Under the pieces are notes generated by a model that was not told the origin of the DNA, did no database searches, and saw only the letters and a program-made list of their open reading frames with translations. Shown piece by piece: positions 53,276 to 63,049 of a DNA stretch of 64,000 bases. Location of the stretch: NCBI RefSeq assembly GCF_023156505.1, contig NZ_JALNMJ010000024.1, positions 26,476 through 90,475 of the forward strand, in the 5' to 3' direction. Made by a program: the position numbers and the translations under genes. How positions within the stretch are numbered: the stretch's first letter is position 1; the number at the start of each line of letters is the position of its first letter. The DNA comes from Roseibium sediminicola. Its GTDB lineage: Bacteria > Pseudomonadota > Alphaproteobacteria > Rhizobiales > Stappiaceae.

Positions 53276-54928
53276 ATGGTTCCAAAGAAAGACGTCCTGC
53301 TTCAGATCAAGGATCTGCGCATCGAGGGCTATTCCGAGGAAAAATGGGTCGAAATCGTCCATGGAGTCGATCTCACCCTGCACAAGGGGGAGGTGCTCGG
53401 CCTGATCGGGGAATCCGGGGCCGGCAAGTCGACCATCGGGCTTGCCTCGATGGGCTTTGCCCGCGATGGCTGCCGGATTTCCGGCGGTTCCATCGAGTTC
53501 GACGGCATGGAACTGACGACGACGCCTGAAAGCGACCTTCGAGCCTTGCGCGGGTCGCGCATTGCCTATGTCGCCCAGTCGGCGGCGGCCTCGTTCAATC
53601 CGGCGCACAAGATCATCGACCAGCACACGGAAGCGCCGATCCAGTACCGCATCTCAAAGCGTGTGGAAGCGCAGGAAGACGCGATGCAGCTCTATGAGCG
53701 GCTCAGGCTTCCCAATCCGAGCGAGATCGGGTTCCGCTATCCGCACCAGGTCTCCGGCGGCCAGCTGCAGCGTGCCATGACCGCCATGGCCATGGCTTGC
53801 CGGCCGGACCTGATCATCTTCGACGAGCCGACTACGGCGCTCGACGTGACCACGCAGATCGAGGTCCTGGCCGCGATCCGTGACATTGTCGACCAGTTCA
53901 ACACGGCGGCGATCTACATCACCCACGATCTGGCTGTGGTCGCGCAGATGGCGGACACGATCAAGGTGCTGCTGAAGGGCGAAGAGGTCGAGGAAGCGCC
54001 GACGGCTCAGATGCTCGGCTCTCCGAAGGAAGACTATACCAAGAGCCTGTGGGCGGTGCGCAGCTTCAAGCGTCCGCAGAAAAACCGGCCGACGGGAGCT
54101 GACGCCGTGCCGATCGTCTCGGTGCAGGGCATCGACGCGGCCTATGGCAAGACCAAGGTGCTGGATGACGTTTCCTTCGATATCTATCCGGGCATGACGG
54201 TTGCCGTGGTCGGGGAATCCGGCTCCGGCAAATCGACCACCGCGCGCTGCATCACCGGCCTGTTGCCGCCGACCAAGGGCAAGATCCTGTTCAACGGTCA
54301 GGAGCTGCCGGCCAAATACACCGACCGCACCAAGGACCAGCTGCGCCAAGCGCAGATGATTTACCAGATGGCGGATACGGCGCTCAATCCGAAGATCAGG
54401 ATCAGCGAGATCATCGGCCGGCCGGCGCAGTTCTACAGCGGCCTGCACGGGGCGGCGCTGAAGAACCGGGTCGACGAACTGCTCGACCTGATCGAGCTCG
54501 ATCCGGCGAAGTTCTACAACCGCTATCCGCCGGAGCTTTCCGGCGGCCAGAAACAGCGCGTGGGCATCGCCCGGGCACTGGCGGCGGATCCCGCCTTCAT
54601 CATCTGCGACGAGGTGACCAGCGCGCTCGACCAGCTGGTGGCGGAAGGCATCCTGAAGCTGCTCGACCGGCTGCAGCAGGAATTCAACCTGGCCTATATG
54701 TTCATCACCCACGACCTGGCGACGGTGCGTTCGATCGCCGACGAAGTTGTGGTGATGCAACGGGGCAAGGTGGTGGAACAGGGGCCGAAGGACGAAATGT
54801 TCACGCCGCCGCACCACCCCTATACCGACCTGCTTCTGTCCTCGGTACCGGAGATGGATCCGAACTGGCTGTCAACATTGCTAGAAGAACGCGGCACGGA
54901 CGCCATCGGCGAAGCCGCCGACGTCTGA
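53276..54928 (+). CDS. ABC transporter ATPase, fused DppD-DppF type
   Basis: A 550-residue protein with two complete nucleotide-binding domains. Domain 1: GESGAGKSTIGL, signature SGGQLQRAM, Walker B LIIFDEPTTALD. Domain 2: GESGSGKSTTAR, signature SGGQKQRVGIARAL, Walker B FIICDEVTSALD. The Q-loops read VAQSAAASFNPA and IYQMADTALNPK; the second lacks the usual Asp-Pro start. It powers import by the two permeases. The ATG at 53276 follows GAAGGAGGTTTGAGC and sits 2 bases past the permease stop. Confidence 0.92.
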   Translation: MVPKKDVLLQIKDLRIEGYSEEKWVEIVHGVDLTLHKGEVLGLIGESGAGKSTIGLASMGFARDGCRISGGSIEFDGMELTTTPESDLRALRGSRIAYVAQSAAASFNPAHKIIDQHTEAPIQYRISKRVEAQEDAMQLYERLRLPNPSEIGFRYPHQVSGGQLQRAMTAMAMACRPDLIIFDEPTTALDVTTQIEVLAAIRDIVDQFNTAAIYITHDLAVVAQMADTIKVLLKGEEVEEAPTAQMLGSPKEDYTKSLWAVRSFKRPQKNRPTGADAVPIVSVQGIDAAYGKTKVLDDVSFDIYPGMTVAVVGESGSGKSTTARCITGLLPPTKGKILFNGQELPAKYTDRTKDQLRQAQMIYQMADTALNPKIRISEIIGRPAQFYSGLHGAALKNRVDELLDLIELDPAKFYNRYPPELSGGQKQRVGIARALAADPAFIICDEVTSALDQLVAEGILKLLDRLQQEFNLAYMFITHDLATVRSIADEVVVMQRGKVVEQGPKDEMFTPPHHPYTDLLLSSVPEMDPNWLSTLLEERGTDAIGEAADV

Positions 54929-54959
54929 ATTGGCGTTGTCTTGACGTCAGGCAAAAGCA

Positions 54960-54990
54960 AACACCCCCGGATCGACGATCCGGGGGTGTT
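54960..54990. terminator. Strong bidirectional terminator after the ABC operon
   Basis: A perfect 14-base inverted repeat, AACACCCCCGGATC-like arm at 54960-54973 and its complement at 54977-54990, with a 3-base loop GAC. It is preceded by AAAAGCAA and followed by TGAAACTTT, giving weak U-runs in both directions. It ends the plus-strand ABC operon and the minus-strand small-protein gene. Confidence 0.85.
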
Positions 54991-55022
54991 GAAACTTTCC
55001 GCGGCGTGGCGGCGACCTGTTG

Positions 55023-55145
55023 TCAGCCGACCATCATATAGCCGGACAGAACCATCGCGCCGACAAGAACCGCGTAGATGCCGACCAGGGCCGGCCACGT
55101 TCCGCTGTGTTCTTTGTACTCACGAATGAGATCATCACGGGTCAT
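55023..55145 (-). CDS. 40-residue predicted single-pass membrane protein
   Basis: A short gene with a very good ribosome site (CCAGGAGGTCGGC before ATG at 55145) and its own shared terminator at 54960-54990. The product begins MTRDDLIREYKEHSGTWPAL, a charged amphipathic start, followed by a hydrophobic helix (VGIYAVLVGAMVLSGYMMVG) and a stop. The codon pattern is coding-like (third-position GC). It is too small for usual gene calling. Function unknown; small membrane proteins of this shape often modulate a transporter or respiratory complex. Confidence 0.7.
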   Translation of the reverse strand: MTRDDLIREYKEHSGTWPALVGIYAVLVGAMVLSGYMMVG

Positions 55146-55370
55146 GCCGACCTCCTGGAGTGCCTGCCAATTGGGCAGGGTGATGGTTGTTTGATCTTTC
55201 GCGACACTTAAGCGAGAGAAGTTAAGAATTCAATGAGTGATTTTAAGAATCTCACCTCTATTTTTGCATAGCTGACCTGCAAAAGAGGCCGACGTTTCAT
55301 AGCTTAAGCAAAGTCCCCTAGGTTTCAGATATTCCCTCGCGGAACATCATTGCCGGACTATTCGGTTCGC

Positions 55371-56150
55371 TCAGCTTTCGCGCAGCTGCAGCGCGTGCCT
55401 GGCCGCCTCGCGGATTGCGGCCGCGTAAAGCGTGACGTCGATTGCGGTTGCGACGAACAGCGCCCCCAGTTCAAGACAGGTGCGGGCAAAATCCTGGTTG
55501 GTGGTCAGGATGCCGGGGGCCTTGCCCGCAGCCTTGATGCGCGCCAGCGCGTCCATGACGGCCGCGACCACATCCGGATGCATCGGATCGCCGATATGGC
55601 CCATGTCGGCGGCAAGATCCGACGGGCCGATGAAGACGCCGTCGATGCCGTCGACTGTCAGGATGCCGTCAAGCGCGGCGAGACCTGCGCGGTTTTCTAC
55701 CTGGACCAGAAGGCAGATCTCCCGGTCGGCGGTTTGCAGGTAATCGGGTATGGCCGAAAAGCGCGAGGCCCTGGCGAGCCCCGCGCCGACACCGCGCACG
55801 CCGACAGGCGGATAGCGCACGGCCCGAACCAGCTCTTCCGCCTTCTGTTTGCTTTCCACCATCGGGATCAAAAGCGTTTGTGCTCCGGCATCCAGGAACT
55901 GCTTGATCAGCACGGTGTCGCCGATGGGAAGCCGGACGACCGGCTTGCTGTCCGAGGCCTCGACGACCCGGAGCTGATCCATCATGGAGCGCAGGTCGTT
56001 GGGGGCATGCTCGCAGTCGATCAGCAGCCAGTCGAACCCGGCGGTGGCGGTGATCTCGGCGGCATAGGTCTCGGCGAGACCGACCCAGCAGCCCATCTGG
56101 GCCTGGCCGGACTTGAGGGCGGCTTTGAACAGGTTCGAAGGGACAGGCAT
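55371..56150 (-). CDS. hpaI: HpaI, 4-hydroxy-2-oxo-heptane-1,7-dioate aldolase
   Basis: A 259-residue class II (metal-dependent) pyruvate aldolase of the HpcH/HpaI family: FDWLLIDCEHAPNDLRSM with the catalytic His, LLVQVENRAGLAALD with the metal Glu and GVFIGPSDLAADMGHIGD with the metal Asp. It splits the last intermediate into pyruvate and succinate semialdehyde. The start at 56150 matches the family; a longer frame runs into hpaH. Last gene of the operon. Confidence 0.93.
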   Translation of the reverse strand: MPVPSNLFKAALKSGQAQMGCWVGLAETYAAEITATAGFDWLLIDCEHAPNDLRSMMDQLRVVEASDSKPVVRLPIGDTVLIKQFLDAGAQTLLIPMVESKQKAEELVRAVRYPPVGVRGVGAGLARASRFSAIPDYLQTADREICLLVQVENRAGLAALDGILTVDGIDGVFIGPSDLAADMGHIGDPMHPDVVAAVMDALARIKAAGKAPGILTTNQDFARTCLELGALFVATAIDVTLYAAAIREAARHALQLRES

Positions 56151-56160
56151 CAAACTTCCT

Positions 56161-56967
56161 TCAGGCAAAAGAGCAGGAGACGGATCCGAACGGACCGAAA
56201 TCGGCGTGAAACTCTGAGCCGGACGGGCATTCGACCGGCCGGATGAAAGATCCGGAGAGAATAACCTGACCGGCCTCGATTGTCTGGCCATAACCGGCCA
56301 TGCGCCGCGCCAACCAGACAACGCTTTCCACCGGATCGTTGAGGACCCCGGCGCCGAGACCGGTTTCCTCGACCGAGCCATTGCGCATGACGATGGCCCC
56401 GGTCCAGCGGAGATCCGTGGACCCCGGATCGTGTTTCTCGGCGCCAAGCACGAGGCCGGCATTTGCGGCGTTGTCGGCAATCGTGTCGAAGACCTTGCGG
56501 CTCTGGCCGGTCTCCGGATCGGCGCGCTGGATACGGGTGTCGAGGATCTCCAGGCTGGGGCAGACATAATCGGTCGCCGCCAGGACCTGGTCCCGTGTCA
56601 CGTCGTCACCCGCCAAAGGCGCTTTCATCACAAAGGCAATCTCGGCTTCGATGCGCGGCTGGATGAACCGGCCGGCCGGAACGGTGGCGCCGTTCTGAAA
56701 CAGCATGTCGTCGAAGAGAACGCCGCTGTCGGGAATGTCGATCTTGAGCGCGTCCTGCATCGCCTTGGAGGTCAGGCCGATCTTCCAGCCGATCACCTTG
56801 CGCCCCTCGGCCAGTTTGGCCTTCGCAAAGGCCTTCTGGATGGCATAGGCACCGTCCATGTCGAGAGCCGGATGGCGCCTGGTGAGCAGGCCGATCTGTT
56901 TGCGCGACTGTTCGGCGGCAACAAGATCCGCCGCGGCCCGCTCAACATCGGCTTCGGTCAGGCCCAT
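56161..56967 (-). CDS. hpaH: HpaH, 2-oxo-hept-3-ene-1,7-dioate hydratase
   Basis: A 268-residue protein of the MhpD/HpaH hydratase group of the FAH superfamily, with AYAIQKAFAKAKLAEGRKVIGWKIGLTSKAMQ near residue 55 and FIQPRIEAEIAFVMKAPL carrying the metal-binding Glu residues. It hydrates the product of the HpaG step. It starts 10 bases inside the end of the upstream FAH gene. Confidence 0.92.
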   Translation of the reverse strand: MGLTEADVERAAADLVAAEQSRKQIGLLTRRHPALDMDGAYAIQKAFAKAKLAEGRKVIGWKIGLTSKAMQDALKIDIPDSGVLFDDMLFQNGATVPAGRFIQPRIEAEIAFVMKAPLAGDDVTRDQVLAATDYVCPSLEILDTRIQRADPETGQSRKVFDTIADNAANAGLVLGAEKHDPGSTDLRWTGAIVMRNGSVEETGLGAGVLNDPVESVVWLARRMAGYGQTIEAGQVILSGSFIRPVECPSGSEFHADFGPFGSVSCSFA

Positions 56968-57818
56968 TGTTCGTCCTCCACGCCGTTTCGCAAAAGACCA
57001 ATGCCGTCGACCTCGATCTCGACCACGTCGCCGGGTTTCAGATACCGGGGCGGGTCGAAACGGGCGCCTGCGCCGGTCGGCGTGCCGGTGACAATGACGT
57101 CACCGGGCTGAAGGGTCATGAAGGTCGAGATATAGGCGATCTCTTCGCGGATCGGGAAGGTCATGCGCTTCAGAGTGTCATCCTGGCGGACCTCGCCGTT
57201 GACGCGGGTGACAATGCGCGCTTCGTCGAGCTGGGCGGCCTTTTCGAATGGCACAAGCCAGGGGCCCAGGGCGCCGGAACGGTCCCAGTTCTTGCCCTGG
57301 GTGACGTTGAACTTGGCGTGGCGAACCCAGTCGCGGATGGTGCCTTCGTTGCACAGCGTCAGCGCGCAGATGTGGTCATAGGCGTCTTCTGTCTTGATGC
57401 GCCGGCCGGCCTTGCCGATCACGATGGCGACTTCGCCCTCATAGTCGAGCGTGTGGTTCTCCGGCGGGCGGATCAGCGGCCGGTCATGGCCGGTAAAGCC
57501 GCTGGCGAACCGCGGGAACAGGGACATGTATTTCGGCTGGCTGCTGCCGTCCTTGTATTCCGCGTTGCGGTCGGGGAAGTTCACGCCGACACACAAGATG
57601 CGCGGTGCATCGGGCAGCACCATTTCATAGGAAAAGTCGGTGTGGGTGACCGGCTTGCCGTTGGCCGCGGCGACGAGCTCCTTCATGCCTCCCGCACGGA
57701 TGGCGTCATAAAGGGTCGGCCATTGCGGAAAGAGCGGGGAAAGGGCGATCATGCCCTCGTCTGTCACCGCGCCGAAAAAGGTCTTGTCCTTGACGCTGTA
57801 GGTCGCAAGGCGTGTCAT
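56958..57818 (-). CDS. HpaG-like FAH-family isomerase/decarboxylase
   Basis: A 286-residue fumarylacetoacetate-hydrolase-superfamily protein: a short N-terminal domain, then RILCVGVNFPDRNAEYKDG, the metal motif TLDYEGEVAIVIGKAGRRI and GDVIVTGTPTGAGARFDPPRYLKPGD. By position it should perform the 5-oxopent-3-ene-1,2,5-tricarboxylate decarboxylase and/or isomerase step that E. coli HpaG does with two fused domains; here only one domain is present. Its ATG overlaps the decarboxylase stop by 4 bases. Confidence 0.85.
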   Translation of the reverse strand: MTRLATYSVKDKTFFGAVTDEGMIALSPLFPQWPTLYDAIRAGGMKELVAAANGKPVTHTDFSYEMVLPDAPRILCVGVNFPDRNAEYKDGSSQPKYMSLFPRFASGFTGHDRPLIRPPENHTLDYEGEVAIVIGKAGRRIKTEDAYDHICALTLCNEGTIRDWVRHAKFNVTQGKNWDRSGALGPWLVPFEKAAQLDEARIVTRVNGEVRQDDTLKRMTFPIREEIAYISTFMTLQPGDVIVTGTPTGAGARFDPPRYLKPGDVVEIEVDGIGLLRNGVEDEQWA

Positions 57819-59233
57819 TGGGGCTCCATGTTTCGGGCAATTTCGGTGATGACGTCGAAGGCGTAGGCGACGTCGTCTTCCGTGCAATCGAACTGGCCGA
57901 CCTGGAAGCGGATCACCTTGGCGCCGTCGAGCAGGGTCTGGGTCAGATAGATGCGGCCATCGTCGTTGATGGCGTCGACAAGCCGCTGGTTGAGCGTGTC
58001 GAGATCCGCTGCGCCCGCCGGCGCATAGCGGAAGCTGAACAGCGACAGCACGGGCTCGGAGGTGATTTCGAAATCCGGTTCGCCTCGTAGGCGCTCCGCC
58101 AGCTTGGCAGACCAGGCGACATGGTTGCGGATGCGCTGGCGCAGGTTTTCCAGGCCGTAGGAGCGGATCAGGAACCAGAGTTTCAGCGCACGGAAACGCC
58201 GGCCGAGCGGGATCGACCATTCGGAATAGTTGATGACCCCGTCATGACCGTGGGTCTTCAGATATTCCGGCCGGATTGCGAGCGTGCGCACGAGGTCTTC
58301 CGGATCGCGAACAAAATGGGCCGAACAGTCGAACTGGGCGCCCATCCACTTGTGCGGGTTGAAGACCATGGAATCGACGCCGTCGACGCCGGTCCAGAGC
58401 GCCCGGTATTCCGGCACGATCATCGCGGCGCCCGCCCAGGCGGCGTCGAGATGCACATAAAGGCCGTGGTCTTTGGCAACGGCGACAACGGAGGCCACAT
58501 CGTCGGAAGCACCGACGCCGGTGCCGCCGGTGCAGGCGATGATGCCGGCAGGCAGATGACCGGCCGCGATATCGGCCTGAATGGCGGCGCGAAGCGCCTC
58601 GGGGTTCATGGCGCGATTTGGACCCTGAACCGGAATGCGCACCAGATTGTCCGCCCCGATCCCGGAGATCCAGATGGCCCGGTCGATGGAGGTGTGCACT
58701 TCGTTGGAGGCATAGACGCGGAGTTTTTTCTGGCCCGTCAAACCGGCCTTGTTGCCTTCCCAGTTGAGCGCGCGCTCACGCATGGTCAGGACGGCGGCGA
58801 GCGTCGCCGTCGAGGCGCTGTCCTGGATGACGCCGGTGAAGGTGTCGGGAAGACCGACGGCTTGGCGCAGCCAGTCCATCATCTTCGTTTCCATCTCGGT
58901 CGCCGCCGGCGAGGTCTGCCAGAGCATGCATTGAGCTGCCATGGCTGTGACCAGCTGTTCGGCCAGCATCGACGGCGGGGAGGCGTTGGCCGGAAAATAA
59001 GCGAAGAAACGCGGGTGCTGCCAATGGGTCATACCCGGCAACACGATCTTTTCGAAATCGGCGAAGATCTGTTCCATTTCCTCGGCGATTTCGGGCGGCG
59101 CGTCCGGAAGCGCATTCAGGATCCGGCCCGGCGCGACCTGAGCGCGGACAGGGCGGGTGCGGAGCGAGCGGTGATAGTCCGCCGTCCAGTCGGCAAAGCG
59201 CCGGCTCCAGCCGGCAAAGTCGGTCCAATTCAT
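57815..59233 (-). CDS. PLP-dependent aromatic amino-acid decarboxylase (group II)
   Basis: A 472-residue protein of the DOPA/tyrosine/tryptophan decarboxylase family: THWQHPRFFAYFPANASPPSMLAE, QDSASTATLAAVLTMRERA, YASNEVHTSIDRA, HLDAAWAGAAMIVPEYR with the PLP-binding Asp, and the PLP lysine in FNPHKWMGAQFDCSAHFV near residue 305. It would turn DOPA, tyrosine or phenylalanine into the amine. Its place inside the homoprotocatechuate operon points to dopamine or tyramine as precursors of 3,4-dihydroxyphenylacetate. Substrate not provable from sequence. Confidence 0.88.
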   Translation of the reverse strand: MNWTDFAGWSRRFADWTADYHRSLRTRPVRAQVAPGRILNALPDAPPEIAEEMEQIFADFEKIVLPGMTHWQHPRFFAYFPANASPPSMLAEQLVTAMAAQCMLWQTSPAATEMETKMMDWLRQAVGLPDTFTGVIQDSASTATLAAVLTMRERALNWEGNKAGLTGQKKLRVYASNEVHTSIDRAIWISGIGADNLVRIPVQGPNRAMNPEALRAAIQADIAAGHLPAGIIACTGGTGVGASDDVASVVAVAKDHGLYVHLDAAWAGAAMIVPEYRALWTGVDGVDSMVFNPHKWMGAQFDCSAHFVRDPEDLVRTLAIRPEYLKTHGHDGVINYSEWSIPLGRRFRALKLWFLIRSYGLENLRQRIRNHVAWSAKLAERLRGEPDFEITSEPVLSLFSFRYAPAGAADLDTLNQRLVDAINDDGRIYLTQTLLDGAKVIRFQVGQFDCTEDDVAYAFDVITEIARNMEPQ

Positions 59234-59255
59234 GATCAGCGCTCCTTGGTATTAC

Positions 59256-60236
59256 CTATGGCGCAACAATCGGCTGGGCCGCAAGGCTTGGCGGGCTAAC
59301 TTCGGTTCCCTCAAAAACGGACCCTTCCTCGAACCAGCTCTTCGGTGCCGGCGCGCCCCACAAGGTCTGGCGCTGCGGGTCCTTCAGGTCCCACTTGATC
59401 GGCTCCAGATCCGGGTCGACGGTCTGGTAGTCGGAGCAGTAGATCTCGATCCGGTGGCCGTCCGGGTCGCGGATATAGAGGAAGAATGCGTTGGAGATGC
59501 CATGGCGGCCCGGGCCACGCTCGATGTTGGAGACCCAGCCGGTGGTCGCCATCAGGTCGAGCAGGTCGATAATGTTGAGCGGGGTCGGGACCCAGAAGGC
59601 GGTGTGGTGCAGGCGCGGGCCCTTGCCGTTGGTGAAGGCCATGTCGTGGACGCCGCCCTTGCGATGGGTCCAGGCGGCCCAGAGCCGGCCGGTTTCCTCG
59701 TCTTCGGTATATTCGGTCACCCGGAAGCCGAGTTCGTTGTAGAAGGCAACCGAGGCATCGACGTCGGGCGAGAAGCAGTTGAAGTGATCGATCCGGAGCG
59801 GCTTGACGCCCTTGTAGAGCGCATATTGCTGATGGATCGGCGGCAGGCGGTCCATCTTCGAATAGAATTCCAGCGGGATGCCGTGCGGGTCGCGGGTGCG
59901 GAAGGTGCGCGACTGATAGGGCCGCTCGACCCAGTCGACCGGCAGGCCCTTTGCCTTGAAGAAATGTTCCGCCTTGTCGAGATCCTCCTCGCTGAAGACC
60001 TTGAAACCGAGATCCCTGGCGCAGGGCTCCAACGCCTTGCGCAGCACCAGGCAATGGTGGCCGCGTTCTTCCATGGCCCGCAGGTAAATCACATCACTGC
60101 TCTCGTCGGTCACCTGCAGGCCGAGCGTGTCGACATAGAAGGCCCGGCTTTTGGCAAGGTCCGTGACGGCGAGCTCGACATGGCTCAGGCGGACGATGTT
60201 GAAGGGCGGGTAGAGATTGGGAGCGGGAATGGGCAT
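59256..60236 (-). CDS. VOC-type (type I) extradiol dioxygenase, homoprotocatechuate 2,3-dioxygenase-like
   Basis: A 326-residue protein of two tandem vicinal-oxygen-chelate modules. Module 1 starts RLSHVELAVTDLAKSRAFYVDTLGL; module 2 has the metal site: His151 (RIDHFNCFSPD), His210/211 (RLHHTAFWV) and Glu264 (HRIEIYCSDY). The pattern and length match the Brevibacterium/Arthrobacter homoprotocatechuate 2,3-dioxygenases (HPCD, MndD), which use Fe or Mn. It opens the aromatic ring of 3,4-dihydroxyphenylacetate. It lies immediately after an unrelated dioxygenase with the same predicted activity. The ribosome site is weak (AAAGAAAACGCC). Confidence 0.88.
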   Translation of the reverse strand: MPIPAPNLYPPFNIVRLSHVELAVTDLAKSRAFYVDTLGLQVTDESSDVIYLRAMEERGHHCLVLRKALEPCARDLGFKVFSEEDLDKAEHFFKAKGLPVDWVERPYQSRTFRTRDPHGIPLEFYSKMDRLPPIHQQYALYKGVKPLRIDHFNCFSPDVDASVAFYNELGFRVTEYTEDEETGRLWAAWTHRKGGVHDMAFTNGKGPRLHHTAFWVPTPLNIIDLLDLMATTGWVSNIERGPGRHGISNAFFLYIRDPDGHRIEIYCSDYQTVDPDLEPIKWDLKDPQRQTLWGAPAPKSWFEEGSVFEGTEVSPPSLAAQPIVAP

Positions 60237-60250
60237 GGCGTTTTCTTTGT

Positions 60251-61105
60251 CTACTGGACCGGGAAGATGACGTTGGTCTGGCCGGTGCCGGAACTCGGGA
60301 AATACTCGGTGACGACCTCGCACTCGGCCGTATAGCCGTCCCAGCCGAGCGCGCCGTAGAGCATCGCCGTATCGTGCATGGAACCTTCGCCGCAGCAATG
60401 CTCGGCATATTCGGTAAGCATCTTCAGGAAGGTGGCGTGGTCGCCGCGCCGCCACATGTCGAGAACATGCAGGTCGACCTGACGGTTAAACTCGGAGGAA
60501 ATCGTGAAGGTGCCGTTGTTGGCGGCATAATCCTTGTTCGCCCAGATCTTGTGGGAGAGCGACCCGGAGGCGATCAGCAGCACTTTCTCGTCGCTCGCCT
60601 CGACAGCGGCGCGGATGGCTTGGCCGACGATCCGGCTTTCGTCATGGCCGTGGACCGTGCACCAGGCCGCCACAGAGACCACCTTCATCTCGTGTTCCCG
60701 GCTCATGAAACGCATCGGCACCAGGGTGCCGTATTCCAGTTCCAGGCTGTCCAGGTGATGGGCCAGCGTATAGGTGCCGCGATCGGTTGCTTCTTTTGCA
60801 ATGGCATCGCCCAGCTCCGGATTGCCTTCGTATGCGTAGGGCAGGTTCTGGATGAAATGCGGGAACTCGTTCGAGGTGAACAGGCCCTCAAACCGGCTGT
60901 TGGCATTGATGTGGAAGCCCGCGTTGATCACCCAGTGGGTGTCGCAGACAACGGCGGTCGTGGCGCCAAGCGCCTTGGCGCGGCGGGCGATCTCACAATG
61001 GCCGTCAATGGCCGGCTGGCGTTTGCCTTCGACCGGACCGGGCTGTTCCGACATCAGCATGGTCGGGACATGTGTGACCTTGGCGGCGAGAACAATTTCT
61101 CCCAT
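60251..61105 (-). CDS. hpaD: HpaD, class III (LigB-type) 3,4-dihydroxyphenylacetate 2,3-dioxygenase
   Basis: A 284-residue LigB-fold protein matching the enterobacterial HpaD/HpcB length: GEIVLAAKVTHVPTMLMSEQPG with the first metal His, TAVVCDTHWVINAGFHINA with a further His, LIASGSLSHKIWAN, and YAEHCCGEGSMHDTAMLYGALGW. It performs extradiol cleavage of homoprotocatechuate. The start follows GGGAGGATCAC. It is 24 bases downstream of hpaE. Confidence 0.92.
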   Translation of the reverse strand: MGEIVLAAKVTHVPTMLMSEQPGPVEGKRQPAIDGHCEIARRAKALGATTAVVCDTHWVINAGFHINANSRFEGLFTSNEFPHFIQNLPYAYEGNPELGDAIAKEATDRGTYTLAHHLDSLELEYGTLVPMRFMSREHEMKVVSVAAWCTVHGHDESRIVGQAIRAAVEASDEKVLLIASGSLSHKIWANKDYAANNGTFTISSEFNRQVDLHVLDMWRRGDHATFLKMLTEYAEHCCGEGSMHDTAMLYGALGWDGYTAECEVVTEYFPSSGTGQTNVIFPVQ

Positions 61106-61129
61106 GTGATCCTCCCAGATCGCTGTTCT

Positions 61130-62644
<1,515 letters not shown>

Positions 62645-62647
62645 GGT

Positions 62648-63034
62648 TCAAGCTTTTCCCAAGTGGTCCCGGATTGTGCCCGTTTTGGGCGAAAGTTCCG
62701 GATCGATGTCGCGCATCTCCAGGGAGAAGGCGAGCGAGCTGGTGGTCAGAACCGGTTCCAGAAAGGCCTTTGCGGCCTGAAACAGGCGCTCGGTGGCGTC
62801 TTGTTTGACGGCGTCGGATCGGCCGGCACGCAGGCGCACGGAGATGTCGATGAAAGCGTGTTTCGGATCGCCGTCGGCGATGGAATAGTGATCGCACCGG
62901 ATGGCCCGAACGCGCAGGCCGGGCATCGGCAAGGCATCGATGGTCGCCGCCTCGGCCCGCAGGTGGTCGCACAGGGCCTGAAGATCGACCTTCTCCTCCA
63001 GATTGGCGGAATATTCGAGCGTGATATGCGGCAT
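62648..63034 (-). CDS. hpaF: HpaF, 5-carboxymethyl-2-hydroxymuconate delta-isomerase
   Basis: A 128-residue tautomerase-superfamily protein with the catalytic Pro directly after the initiator (MPHITLEYSANLE) and the CHMI body AIDALPMPGLRVRAIRCDHYSIADGDPKHAFIDISVRLRAGRS. First gene of the minus-strand operon, divergent from the regulator. Confidence 0.93.
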   Translation of the reverse strand: MPHITLEYSANLEEKVDLQALCDHLRAEAATIDALPMPGLRVRAIRCDHYSIADGDPKHAFIDISVRLRAGRSDAVKQDATERLFQAAKAFLEPVLTTSSLAFSLEMRDIDPELSPKTGTIRDHLGKA

Positions 63035-63049
63035 CGGCTTTCCTTAACA

